A DNA stretch of 64,000 nucleotides, taken from positions 62,001 through 126,000 of the forward strand of contig NZ_FNUY01000009.1 of assembly GCF_900108245.1 (NCBI RefSeq). The letters run 5' to 3'. Each line of letters begins with the position of its first letter. Positions within the stretch are counted from its first letter, which is position 1. Under the pieces are notes generated by a model. It ran no database searches, was not told where the DNA came from, and saw nothing but the letters and a program-made list of their open reading frames with translations. The DNA is from Allobosea lathyri (GTDB lineage Bacteria; Pseudomonadota; Alphaproteobacteria; Rhizobiales; Beijerinckiaceae). The position numbers and the translations under genes are program-made. Below, piece after piece: positions 52,444 to 60,386 of this stretch.

Positions 52444-55062
52444 CTAGCTGTATTGAAGTGCCCAGACGCCCAGGGGGACCACGGGTAGCATCTGCCCCAC
52501 AGAGAGCTGGACCGCGCCCGCAATCTCCGGCCCGATGATAGCGCTCGTTTTCGCCGCCGGCTCGGCCAAGTCGATGGCCGTATCGGCCCACCAGCTTTGA
52601 TCGGGTACAAGTCGCTCAGTCGCACTCATCCCCTCAGAGCAGGCCCGGGCCACGACAACCAGGAGCGCCTTGTCTCGGTGTCGGCGCATGAAAGCGATTG
52701 CACTGTCAGCACGCTCGCCCTGGATTGCCAGCGCCTCATAACCGCCTGCCAAGAATAGCTCGGGCTCTGATCGGCGAAAGGTGAGGAGCTTGCGCAGGAC
52801 TGCCTGCTTGACCCGCCCGTCGCGCCAGGTGTCGGCCAGAAGATCGAGCCTGAGATCCTGCGATAACGCTATCCGTCTGGCCGAGAAATCCACCGGCCGG
52901 CGGTTGTCTGGATCGACCAGGCTGAAATCCCAGAGCTCCGTTCCCTGATAGGTATCAGGGACGCCCGGCACGGTCGCCCTCAGTGCCAGCTGGACCAATC
53001 CATTCATTGCACCTGGACCCGCGATGCGTCCGACAAAAGCCTCGGCTTCCGACAAGAACGCGGCGCTGCGCGACGGCGTCAGCGCGGCCACAATGAATTC
53101 GGCCGCGATCGTTTCGTAGGCAATGTCGGGCGCGGCCCAGCTAGAGCGAAGTTTGGCTTCACGCAGAGCTTTGCGTGACCACGCCACCAGCCTCTCCGCA
53201 AATTCCGAAAGCCCCGCAGCATCCCGGGCCTTCAAGCTAAGTGGCCAGGCGCCAATAAGCATTTGATAAAACATGTACTCGTCGCCCGGATCGAACTGCG
53301 CAGGTCGAATTGCCGCGTTTAGCGCTTTCCAGCGCCGTGTTGCGGCAATCCATTCTCGGGGCATCTCGCTGACCACCGCCAGACGGGCGCGAACATCCTC
53401 GCCGCGCTTGTGATCATGCGTCGCCGTCGCCAACATCGCGCGCGGCGTCAGTTCCGCACGCGCCTGCATCAGCGCGTGAAATTCTTGGCCCTGAAGCCCC
53501 AGCAATCCGGCATCGAATCCCACATCGTTGCGTGAGAGAAGGCGGCCATGGCGATAGAACGCGGTGTCTTCGACAGCCTTGGCAGCAAGCGGTGCCGTGA
53601 GTTGATTGAAGAGCCGGATTGCCCTTACGCGCGCGGGTCGCATGGCTTCAGTACCCTTGCCGGCAAGCACGGAGGCTATGAAGTGCAGGGCAGGAGGGTC
53701 GTTGAGCGGTTCGGCCAAGGCCGCTCGCAGGGCGGCCTCGAAGGGCGCGCCCGGCCCAACGCTGTCATCTCGGCCAGTCGCATAGCTTCGATAGGCCCGC
53801 AATTGAGCTATGAGGCTGGTGACGGCTCGCCGCAGCGCCGCGCGCGTGAAGCCCTCGCCGTCGCGATGCTCGCACCCCGCTTCCACCAATGCGTCGATCA
53901 GGCGCTCGCGCTGGCCATCGAAGCTGTGGGACAATATCTGGTGGCGCGCGATTTCCTCTTCGCCGTGAAAATCCCGTGTCCGGCCGCTGATCGTGGCCCA
54001 GTGCTCGGCCAATTCAGAATCTGCGGCGCTTTCATGCTGGAAAGCGGACACCTGGTCCATGAAATCGTAGCCAGTCGACCCGTCCACGTCCCAGCCAGTC
54101 GGAATATGCTCGCCTGGCGCCAGAATCTTTTCGACGAGCAGCCAGGCCCGCTCTGTCCTCAACTCTTGCGGCCGCTGCCGTTGCAGATCATCCAGCTGGC
54201 GGCGCAATTCGAGGCAATAGCCGGCAGGGTCGCCAAGCCCATCGATATGGTCGATCCGCAAACCGTCGATCAGGCCTTCGCGATAGAGGCGCAGTGCAAC
54301 CGCATGCTTGGCTGCAAAGGCCGCCGGTTCCTCCATGCGCACCGCAGCAAGCTGGGTGATATCGAAAAATCGACGCCAGTTGATGCGGTCACCGGCATTG
54401 CGCCACCAGTCGAGGACGAAATTCTGTCGCGCGATCAATGTCTCGAGGAGATTGGCATCGTCATAGGCAGCAAGACCGGCTTTCGAAATGTCCGCCTCAT
54501 CTTCAGGCCGGATCGGGAAGAGATGCTCGCCGTAACTCACGGCGTAACCGCTGCCATGCGCGACGAGCGAGAGTTCGTTCGACGCGAGCGCTTCGCCAAG
54601 TGGCGTCCCCAGAAAGGGGGCATGAACCTTTCCGCTCAGCTCCAGGTCAGGACAATCGAAGTCTACGTCGAACCAGGAGGCATAGGCGCTGTTGCGGCCG
54701 TGCTTAAGCAGATCCAGCCAGAGCTTGTTGTCCGCACCGCCAACCGCCATGTGGTTGGGCACGATGTCGAGAATGATGCCGATGTTCCGATCGCGCAAAG
54801 CTTTCGCCATGGAGCGAAAATCCGGCTCTCCGCCGAGCTCAGGGTTGATCGCGTCGTAGTCGACCACGTCATAGCCATGAATCGAGCCCGCCCGCGCCGT
54901 CAGGATGGGCGAGGAATAGATATGGCTGACGCCAAGTTCCTCGAGATAGGCGGCTAGGTCCCGTCCGGCCGAAAATGGAAAACCTTTGTGGAACTGCAGG
55001 CGATAGGTAGAATTTGGAGTCGATTTCGATACTGAAAAGGAATGCGTTGGCGCGTTCGTCAT
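52444..55062 (-). CDS. treY: Malto-oligosyltrehalose synthase
   Basis: 872-residue GH13 enzyme that rearranges the reducing-end maltose of a malto-oligosaccharide to trehalose. It starts STYRLQFHKGFPF, contains YLEELGVSHIYSSPILTARAGS near residue 38 and the GYDVVDYDAINPELGG insert unique to TreY, ILDIVPNHM near 97, GLRIDHIDGLGDP with the nucleophile Asp near 265, and VPDTYQGTELWDFSLVDPDNRRPVD near 710. Full length. The partner TreZ and the debranching TreX are not in the window; nearby malQ and GH13 remnants suggest they were once close. A perfect stress promoter precedes it. Confidence 0.95.
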   Translation of the reverse strand: MTNAPTHSFSVSKSTPNSTYRLQFHKGFPFSAGRDLAAYLEELGVSHIYSSPILTARAGSIHGYDVVDYDAINPELGGEPDFRSMAKALRDRNIGIILDIVPNHMAVGGADNKLWLDLLKHGRNSAYASWFDVDFDCPDLELSGKVHAPFLGTPLGEALASNELSLVAHGSGYAVSYGEHLFPIRPEDEADISKAGLAAYDDANLLETLIARQNFVLDWWRNAGDRINWRRFFDITQLAAVRMEEPAAFAAKHAVALRLYREGLIDGLRIDHIDGLGDPAGYCLELRRQLDDLQRQRPQELRTERAWLLVEKILAPGEHIPTGWDVDGSTGYDFMDQVSAFQHESAADSELAEHWATISGRTRDFHGEEEIARHQILSHSFDGQRERLIDALVEAGCEHRDGEGFTRAALRRAVTSLIAQLRAYRSYATGRDDSVGPGAPFEAALRAALAEPLNDPPALHFIASVLAGKGTEAMRPARVRAIRLFNQLTAPLAAKAVEDTAFYRHGRLLSRNDVGFDAGLLGLQGQEFHALMQARAELTPRAMLATATHDHKRGEDVRARLAVVSEMPREWIAATRRWKALNAAIRPAQFDPGDEYMFYQMLIGAWPLSLKARDAAGLSEFAERLVAWSRKALREAKLRSSWAAPDIAYETIAAEFIVAALTPSRSAAFLSEAEAFVGRIAGPGAMNGLVQLALRATVPGVPDTYQGTELWDFSLVDPDNRRPVDFSARRIALSQDLRLDLLADTWRDGRVKQAVLRKLLTFRRSEPELFLAGGYEALAIQGERADSAIAFMRRHRDKALLVVVARACSEGMSATERLVPDQSWWADTAIDLAEPAAKTSAIIGPEIAGAVQLSVGQMLPVVPLGVWALQYS

Positions 55063-55105
55063 GATCGGCTTTCAAGTTTGCAGCCGCGAAGACGACCGCA
55101 ATTTG

Positions 55106-55130
55106 AACGACGAATGGCGGTGCTTGTTCC
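55106..55130 (-). promoter_or_regulatory. EcfG-type general stress promoter (treY)
   Basis: On the minus strand: GGAAC (55130-55126), 16-base spacer, CGTT (55109-55106), 44 bases before ATG 55062. Perfect consensus match. Confidence 0.7.
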
Positions 55131-55157
55131 GCCCGAGAACGTTGCCGCCTAACGGGC

Positions 55158-55817
55158 TCAAGACCCGCCGGATATCAGCGATGCGCCGACATTGATGCCG
55201 AATGCCAGAATGCTCGTGTTGAAGAAGAAGGCGAGAATTGAATGCGCTAGGACGACACTTCGGATTTCCCGTGTGGTGACACCAACATCCGAGGTTTGGG
55301 AGGTGCAGCCGATCGTGTAGGAAAAATACAGGAAATCGACGTAATCGGGCTCTGAATCACCCGGGAAATCCAGGCCCACCTCCTTGCCGCTGTCGCCATA
55401 ATAAGCGTGTGCATAGTGCAAGGTGAAGAACGCATGCACGAGCGTCCAGGAGCAGAGGATCGTGAAAGCCCCCAGGGCCAAATGCGGGGCTCGCCCAGCG
55501 CCAGGCACATTGCTCAGCCCTGCCAACTGTACGGCGATGGCGGCAACGCTGGCTCCAGCCGCAAGACAGGCGATGATCAGTATTGCCAGTGCGCCCTCAT
55601 CCTGCCGAGCCGCCCGTGTCTTGATCTCGGCTACGCCTTCTCGAAACATCGTGATTGATAGCAGGACAAGGTAGAGCACTGCGCCCGCGTCCCAGGCGAT
55701 CAGCATACGCGTCGTCCAGCGCCAGTCGCTGGGCATCAGAACTGCGAAAATCGCGATGGCACCCAGCGCAATCAACAGTCTCGGGCGGACAAGCAGAGCC
55801 TTGGGAAGGATTCTCAT
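55158..55817 (-). CDS. DUF1345-family membrane protein
   Basis: 219-residue protein with five hydrophobic helices, full length for DUF1345. Typical text is MLIAWDAGAVLYLVLL near residue 38, HAFFTLHYAHAYYG near 128 and DFLYFSYTIGCTSQTSDVGVT near 160, where the FSYT-x-G-x-x-x-QTSDV motif resembles a potassium-channel-like selectivity turn noted for this family. Function unknown. It is the next gene upstream of treY on the same strand, with the treY promoter between them. Confidence 0.85.
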   Translation of the reverse strand: MRILPKALLVRPRLLIALGAIAIFAVLMPSDWRWTTRMLIAWDAGAVLYLVLLSITMFREGVAEIKTRAARQDEGALAILIIACLAAGASVAAIAVQLAGLSNVPGAGRAPHLALGAFTILCSWTLVHAFFTLHYAHAYYGDSGKEVGLDFPGDSEPDYVDFLYFSYTIGCTSQTSDVGVTTREIRSVVLAHSILAFFFNTSILAFGINVGASLISGGS

Positions 55818-55935
55818 AACCGCCTTGGAAGGTCGCCTGAAGAGCAGTGCGGCTCAGATTTTGCTTTGTATATCAATCTTCGCATTAGAAATCGCCCCGG
55901 CAACGTTCGGGCTGCCGGGGCGCATTTGGTCGTGC

Positions 55936-56439
55936 TCAGGCGGCCTTGGCAACGGCAGCCAGGTTCGCCGGGCCACCCAGCTGAGTGAGTGCTTCGTCCG
56001 TCTTTGTCTCTTCGGCGAGTGTCGCAGCGAGCAGGGTCACGGCGTCCTTGTGGCCTAGCTGCTGGGCCCATGCCTTCAAGGTACCGTAGCGCGCCATCTC
56101 GTAGTGCTCGACGGCTTGTGCCGAGGCGACGAGACCGGCGTCGAGGGCAGGGCTGTCGGCGTAGTCTTCCATGACCGCCTTGCCCTCCTCGAGGATGCCG
56201 AGGATGGCGTCGCAGGTCTTGGCGCGCGGGGCCTTTCCGATAATCTCGAACACTTCGCTCAGGCGCTCGACCTGCCCTTCGGTCTCCGTCCGATGTGTTT
56301 CGAAGGCTTTCTTGAGCTCCGGTGATTTCGCTGCCTTGGCCATCTTCGGAAGAGCCTTCAGGATTTGCCTCTCTGCGTAATAGACGTCCTTGAGCATGTC
56401 GTGGAACAGCTCATCGAGTGGCTTGGATGTCGTGGCCAT
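55936..56439 (-). CDS. Ferritin-like DUF892 protein (YciE/YciF type)
   Basis: 167-residue four-helix-bundle protein. Family marks are LDELFHDMLKDVYYAERQILKALPKM near residue 8, KKAFETHRTETEGQVERL near 45, KTCDAILGILEEG near 75 and AVEHYEMARYGTLKAWAQQLG near 112; the Glu and His residues form the diiron-like site. YciE/YciF proteins are induced by osmotic and general stress; the biochemical role is unclear. ATG 56439 gives the standard start. A near-match GGAAC-N16-AGTT lies upstream on this strand (56480-56504). Confidence 0.92.
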   Translation of the reverse strand: MATTSKPLDELFHDMLKDVYYAERQILKALPKMAKAAKSPELKKAFETHRTETEGQVERLSEVFEIIGKAPRAKTCDAILGILEEGKAVMEDYADSPALDAGLVASAQAVEHYEMARYGTLKAWAQQLGHKDAVTLLAATLAEETKTDEALTQLGGPANLAAVAKAA

Positions 56440-56528
56440 CGTAATATCTCCCGGCGGTGAGTGAAGGAACGCGGGACTCAACTGGGCCGCGCCCTGCGTG
56501 TTCCGTTCCAATCCACCAGTTTATTTCT

Positions 56529-56554
56529 GGAACTCTTTTGTGCAGCGCGCCGTT
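56529..56554 (+). promoter_or_regulatory. EcfG-type general stress promoter (97-residue secreted protein)
   Basis: GGAAC at 56529-56533, 17-base spacer, CGTT at 56551-56554, 45 bases before ATG 56599. Perfect consensus match. Confidence 0.7.
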
Positions 56555-56598
56555 TTGCTGGGCATCAGCGGCTTGTCCGCGGCCTACGGAGAACGACA

Positions 56599-56892
56599 AT
56601 GAAGAAGCTGCTCATCGCCACCTTGATAGCCTCGGCGACCTCTTTCGGCGCAATGGCCCAAACGTCCACCACCGCGCCAACTCCCAATTCGCCGGTTGAC
56701 GCCACCGCCCCGCTTCCGGGTGCCAACAGCTTCACCGAGGGCCAGGCCAAGAGCCGCCTTGAAGCCAACGGCTATTCGAACGTGATGGCCCTGAAGAAGG
56801 ACGACAGCGGCGTTTGGAAGGGCACTGCGACGCGTAGTGGTGCGCAGGTGAACGTGTCCGTTGACTATCGCGGCAACATCGTCCGCAACTGA
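56599..56892 (+). CDS. Small exported PepSY-like protein
   Basis: 97-residue protein with a Sec signal (MKKLLIATLIASATSFGAMA). After a Thr/Pro linker, the mature domain reads SFTEGQAKSRLEANGYSNVMALKKDD then WKGTATRSGAQVNVSVDYRGNI, the layout of a single PepSY-type alpha-beta unit (helix, then two strands). Common in Hyphomicrobiales stress regions; function unknown. The start is supported by GGAG upstream and by the perfect stress promoter at 56529. Confidence 0.75.
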   Translation: MKKLLIATLIASATSFGAMAQTSTTAPTPNSPVDATAPLPGANSFTEGQAKSRLEANGYSNVMALKKDDSGVWKGTATRSGAQVNVSVDYRGNIVRN

Positions 56893-56934
56893 GTCACTTT
56901 CTATTCCCAGTTCCCAAAAATTTCGGATATACAC

Positions 56935-57471
56935 ATGACCCGCACGATCACGCGTTCCTATGACAACTACGAAACCGCCAGTGCCGTTGTCGAAAACCTG
57001 GAGGCTGCCGGCATTTCCGGCTCCGACATCAGCGTGGTGGGCCGGGACGAGCGCGCCAAGGATAGCAATGCGGCCGAGGGAGCCGGAATCGGCGCAGGCG
57101 TCGGTGGCGCGGCTGGCCTTCTCGCTGGCCTCGGCATTCTGGCGATCCCAGGGGTTGGGCCGGTGGTCGCTGCCGGCTGGCTTGCCGCTACGGCCGCAGG
57201 CGCCGTTGCCGGAGCGGCCGCCGGTGGCTTGGTCGGCTCCCTGACGAGCGCCGGGCTCAGCGAGGAAGATGCCAACTACCATGCGGAAACGGTTCGTCGT
57301 GGCGGGACTGTCGTCTCGGTGAAAGCGGCCGATGAGCATGCTGCCACCGTGGAATCGATCATGGATGGCGCTTCGCCCATCGACCGCGATTCTCGCCTCG
57401 CGCAATACCGCGCCGAGGGCTGGAACCGCTTCGACGAGAAGGCCGAACCTTACAAGTCGACCGTGATCTGA
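56935..57471 (+). CDS. General-stress-protein-17M-like protein with glycine zipper
   Basis: 178-residue protein. Residues 1-40 (TRSYDNYETASAVVENLEAAGISGSDISVV) form the YflT/GSP17M alpha-beta unit, residues 55-110 are an Ala/Gly-rich hydrophobic double helix (AGLLAGLGILAIPGVGPVVAAG), and a second alpha-beta half follows (VRRGGTVVSVKAADEHA). The last 30 residues (SPIDRDSRLAQYRAEGW) are duplicated at the very end of this window (63912-64000). It lies 42 bases after the 97-residue gene and may share its promoter. A hairpin terminator follows at 57489. Confidence 0.85.
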   Translation: MTRTITRSYDNYETASAVVENLEAAGISGSDISVVGRDERAKDSNAAEGAGIGAGVGGAAGLLAGLGILAIPGVGPVVAAGWLAATAAGAVAGAAAGGLVGSLTSAGLSEEDANYHAETVRRGGTVVSVKAADEHAATVESIMDGASPIDRDSRLAQYRAEGWNRFDEKAEPYKSTVI

Positions 57472-57488
57472 TCAGCCTCCTGCATTAC

Positions 57489-57522
57489 GTAAAGCCTTCA
57501 GGACCCGTCCTGGAGGCTTTAC
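57489..57522 (+). terminator. Hairpin terminator after the stress gene pair
   Basis: GTAAAGCCTTCAGGA and TCCTGGAGGCTTTAC form a 15-base stem with one mismatch and a CCCG-type loop, 17 bases after the stop at 57471. There is no long T-tract on the plus strand. Confidence 0.6.
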
Positions 57523-57714
57523 TGCGACTGGATGCGGGCAATCAGTCCTCTGTTTAAGGCGACACCGTTTTCGCAGCACCTCCGTCCGCAGTCTATGCCG
57601 AAGGCGATCATAACCGCTGTCGGGGTCGAGTTCGCGCGACAGGTGAATGCGCATCGAGCTTTGACGCCACGTCCATCGTTGGTCCAGGGGCTGAGGCCAC
57701 TGTCGACCTGGCCT

Positions 57715-57890
57715 TTTCACCACTCGTTCAGCGTCTGCGCTGTGCAGCCGATCCTGCCCGCGATGGACAAGATCGCCGCCCGCCTAGCGCGACGGGAGCT
57801 CGGCCTCGTGATCCAGCACCATCCGTACCAGGCGCGCGCGGATCTCGGCCGCGAACTGTTCGCCGTCCTGTTCGTCATAGCCCCATCCTC
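57715..57890 (-). pseudogene. IS3-family OrfA remnant
   Basis: Minus-strand text EQDGEQFAAEIRARLVRMVLDHE, then after one frame slip AAILSIAGRIGCTAQTLNEW, is the helix-turn-helix start of an IS3-group OrfA. An in-frame TAG and the slip make it inactive; no OrfB or terminal repeats are present. The rest of 57523-58093 holds no other supported gene. Confidence 0.6.
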
Positions 57891-58096
57891 TCAGAAGTTG
57901 GGCCTCCAACAAAGCGGGGCGGTTCGCTGTCGAACGGAAGTGAATTCGATAGTGCGACCTGAGTGGACCTGACCGCCGCCGTTACGGGTCTGCGCGCCAC
58001 ATTGTCGATGCAGCGAGACATGGCAGATGGACAGGAACGATAAGCGTCCCCAACTGTTGCTTCAATCAAACGGGGGCGAGCGGGCGAGACAATATG

Positions 58097-58276
58097 ATGA
58101 CGATTCAAACGAGCGACGAGTACCAAGCCGCAATCGAACGGTTGAAGGAGCTTGGAGAAAACCCTGCCGACGGTCCCGATCAGGACGAGTTTTTCGAAAT
58201 CAACGCGGCGATGGTCGTTTACGAAACCCGCAACCATCCCGCTCTCACCAGGGAGATGGCGAGTGATCGAGATTAA
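58097..58276 (+). CDS. Small acidic protein of the DYxxA-xxR-xxxL family
   Basis: 59-residue protein (ATG 58094 is equally possible). The core SDEYQAAIERLKELGENPADG, then EINAAMVVYETRNHPA, has the helix-loop-helix pattern shared with 39589, 58263 and 62644. The YETR-x-HP ending is strikingly like the YE-x-KHYP of COG5499 HigA-type antitoxins, after which those proteins continue into a helix-turn-helix that is absent here. It overlaps the next family member by 14 bases, so two paralogues are co-translated. A near-match stress promoter (GGAAC-N16-TGTT) lies at 58034. Confidence 0.65.
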   Translation: MTIQTSDEYQAAIERLKELGENPADGPDQDEFFEINAAMVVYETRNHPALTREMASDRD

Positions 58277-58436
58277 AAAAGCTATTGTCCGATGCCCGGA
58301 TGACTATGAGCGCGCAACAGAGCGGATTGCCGAACTTGGCAATCCTCCGAGCGGGTCGGAGGAAGAGGCCGAGCTATTCGGGTTGATCGAGGCGGTCGAG
58401 AAATGGGAAGCCCGACACGAGGATGATGACGAGTAA
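58263..58436 (+). CDS. Small acidic protein of the DYxxA-xxR-xxxL family
   Basis: 57-residue protein from GTG 58263, overlapping the end of the preceding paralogue. The core PDDYERATERIAELGNPPSG, then EAELFGLIEAVEKWEARHED, is the best fit to the family pattern. Strongly acidic C-terminus. The tandem arrangement with the preceding gene suggests a local duplication and perhaps a heteromeric product. No toxin-like gene is adjacent. Confidence 0.6.
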   Translation: MIEIKKAIVRCPDDYERATERIAELGNPPSGSEEEAELFGLIEAVEKWEARHEDDDE

Positions 58437-58735
58437 GAGTATTGCGCCCTCATACAATCGGATGCAGCCATCCGCCTGCCAGGCTAAGCGCAACCCAAAG
58501 ATGGATCAGCGCTTCAGAGTTGACCGATAGCGTTTTGGCGGTGTTGATCAGACCGAATGGGTCCAAGCCGCCGGAAACGAACTTCGCTGGATAAACACTG
58601 GCTACGAGGGCGAGAAAGCGTCGCTCTAGCCACCGCCATGCCCTTCGCTCCAGCCTGGTCCAAGAGCGGCTTATTATGGGTCCCAACGCTGTCGCAACGG
58701 CACTTGTTGCAACAGCATCGGGGTTTGCTTTGGAA

Positions 58736-59614
58736 CTATGATCGCCGGCCGATAATGTGGCTGAGATCGATTTCTTCGTCGCGATGCTTGCCGCCCAGCA
58801 TAGCTGCCATCCAGGCCGCAGCAGCGCTAACGAGAAGCACGGCAGCGGTCAGAAACGCGGTCAGAACGCCCATTTTCCGAGCCTTCTCTGCGGTCTGCTT
58901 CGCTGTCTCCTTGGCCTGCGTCAGTTTCGTGAAAGTTTCATCAACTCGCTTTTCGGCGTCCGGTTTGGCGATGCCCGTGCGGGTCGCCAATTGCGTTGCG
59001 AGATAGTCGCGGTCCGCAGCATTCAGCGACCCTGACCTCAGCCCGTTGATGAAAATGCGGGACGTGCTCTCTCGGCTGTCGGATCCGTTGGCCTCTGCCG
59101 GGGCAGTCGAGCGCATCATGCTGTCAACGGCGCTGGCCATTGGGTCGGCCTGTTGAGCGATCAAACTCGCAGCGCCTGAGGTTGCCGACGCGATGCCTTG
59201 AGCTGCAGTCTTGGCGGCGCCAAGCAATGATGACGTCGAGAGCAGCGTGACCAGCAGCGCACCTGTGGCCCAAACGACCAGTCCATGTGTGCCGTCGCGC
59301 ACGTCGCGCTCGTGGGCGCTCGCGTCGCCAACCGGTCGACGCATGCGACCAGCCAGATATCCGCCGGCAGCAGATGCCGACACGCCAATCCACAATGCCC
59401 AAAGCCCGGCGACGATAGCCAGGACAGTTACACTCGTGCTTCGCGCCGGGTCGGCCGACACAAGCGAGAGGCCCAGTGCCGAGCCGAACGTCGCCATGAT
59501 CGTCGATATTGCGGCGGCAAGCACTGCACCACCAAAGATCGGAGCCCACTCCAGATAGGAGTGCGCATGAACTTGACGGGTCGGGGCCGGCTGAACTTCG
59601 TTGATATGGGTCAT
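58736..59614 (-). CDS. Uncharacterised polytopic membrane protein
   Basis: 292-residue protein with four to five hydrophobic segments (about residues 25-50, 62-90, 112-135 and 255-275). The central 120 residues are soluble and helical (SRIFINGLRSGSLNAADRDYLATQLATRTG, then DEKR-type coiled coil AETAKQTAEKARKM). The AHSYLEWAPIFGGAVLAAAIS start and the GLWALWIGVSASAAGGYLAGRMR pattern are known from unnamed Hyphomicrobiales membrane proteins. It follows the tiny membrane peptide gene 59624 by nine bases on the same strand, forming a two-gene unit. Confidence 0.7.
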   Translation of the reverse strand: MTHINEVQPAPTRQVHAHSYLEWAPIFGGAVLAAAISTIMATFGSALGLSLVSADPARSTSVTVLAIVAGLWALWIGVSASAAGGYLAGRMRRPVGDASAHERDVRDGTHGLVVWATGALLVTLLSTSSLLGAAKTAAQGIASATSGAASLIAQQADPMASAVDSMMRSTAPAEANGSDSRESTSRIFINGLRSGSLNAADRDYLATQLATRTGIAKPDAEKRVDETFTKLTQAKETAKQTAEKARKMGVLTAFLTAAVLLVSAAAAWMAAMLGGKHRDEEIDLSHIIGRRS

Positions 59615-59623
59615 CTTGCTCTC

Positions 59624-59698
59624 CTAACGCAGGCCAAGAAACGACAAGATCGCCAATACGACCACGACCAGGCCGACGAGATAAATGATACCGTCCAT
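59624..59698 (-). CDS. 24-residue single-helix membrane peptide
   Basis: MDGIIYLVGLVVVVLAILSF followed by LGLR: one membrane helix with almost no extramembrane part. GGGAGAG precedes ATG 59698. A near-consensus stress promoter (GGAAC-N17-TGTT, minus strand, 59747-59772) lies upstream. Its neat ribosome binding site and spacing to the next membrane-protein gene argue that it is real; too short for ordinary gene callers. Confidence 0.6.
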   Translation of the reverse strand: MDGIIYLVGLVVVVLAILSFLGLR

Positions 59699-59779
59699 AG
59701 CGCTCTCCCAATGATATTCGCGGCGAAGATCGCTGCATTGGCAAAACACGCAGCGCGCCAAGGAAGTTCCGATCGGGAG

Positions 59780-59815
59780 GTGGTGATGGAACAGGAAGTG
59801 GTGATGGAACAGGAA
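59780..59815. repeat. 18-base tandem duplication carrying the -35 element
   Basis: Two exact copies of GTGGTGATGGAACAGGAA (59780 and 59798). Each contains GGAAC; only the second copy is at the right distance from CGTT to form a stress promoter. Confidence 0.85.
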
Positions 59816-59830
59816 GGGCCGCCCTTCGTT
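59806..59830 (+). promoter_or_regulatory. EcfG-type general stress promoter (24-residue peptide)
   Basis: GGAAC at 59806-59810, 16-base spacer, CGTT at 59827-59830, 37 bases before ATG 59867. Perfect consensus match built from the second repeat copy. Confidence 0.65.
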
Positions 59831-59866
59831 GAAAGATTCACAATCGTTCAATACGAGGAGGCTATC

Positions 59867-59941
59867 ATGGGCCGCGGAATTCTTCTCTGGATGTTGGGCA
59901 TTCCTCTTCCAATCATCCTGCTCCTGGCGTTCTTTCGCTAG
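59867..59941 (+). CDS. 24-residue single-helix membrane peptide
   Basis: MGRGILLWMLGIPLPIILLL followed by AFFR: a single hydrophobic helix with a Pro-rich kink and charged ends. GAGGAGG sits at ideal spacing before the ATG and a perfect stress promoter lies 37 bases upstream, so expression is very likely. I know similar unnamed short proteins from Hyphomicrobiales; no function is established. It is divergent from the other 24-residue peptide. Confidence 0.7.
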   Translation: MGRGILLWMLGIPLPIILLLAFFR

Positions 59942-60219
59942 CGCACTTATCCCCACCGAAAGATTTCGTTTGGCCTGATACTTGGCAGGGGCGTGGTTGC
60001 GCTTGCCAAAGCCGAGCGCTCGCCACGCGCTCTTACGCCGCTGTAGCGATCTGGCTCCGGCGACCATGGCCGCTTCGCCCGCGCCAAGGAGCCGGCGGCC
60101 GCCTCTTTCAGCCGTTCATAAAATTCGTAAGTGGCCATTCGCCGACCGTCACAAGCTCGCCGAATGTCGCAACCGATCTCACGCAATCGACCGGCGCATT
60201 GAAACGCTGTTCGACCGGT

Positions 60220-60386
60220 TGATGAAGCTCGCCTTTGCCGTGCGCGACCGCTGGCCGCCAGTGGCGATCATCATCGCCAGCGGCAGGATTCGTCCACAGC
60301 CCGACGAGATGCCGACCGATGTGGCGTTCCTCCGTAAGCCATACTCGGAAGCGAGTGTTTTGCAGGCAGTTCGCCAAGCCGCCTAA
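60220..60386 (+). pseudogene. Response-regulator receiver domain C-terminal remnant
   Basis: About 54 residues: LAFAVRDRWPPVAIIIASG, then TDVAFLRKPYSEASVLQAVRQA. This is the end of a CheY-type receiver domain (the Ser/Thr switch at ASG and the conserved Lys-Pro of KPY). The phospho-acceptor Asp half is missing. It overlaps the end of the HWE kinase gene on the other strand by a few bases, as partner genes often do. The preceding 59945-60219 has no supported gene. Confidence 0.6.

Noticed and set aside
53548..54957. 469-codon plus-strand frame
   Set aside because: Antisense of treY; no motif or ribosome binding site, while treY motifs are all present on the other strand.
58450..58686. 78-codon minus-strand frame
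   Set aside because: Some hydrophobic text but no ribosome binding site, family or conserved neighbour; too uncertain to list.
59947..60186. Minus-strand frame with MATYEFYERLKEAA
   Set aside because: A short plausible start but no family, poor ribosome binding site and low-complexity tail.
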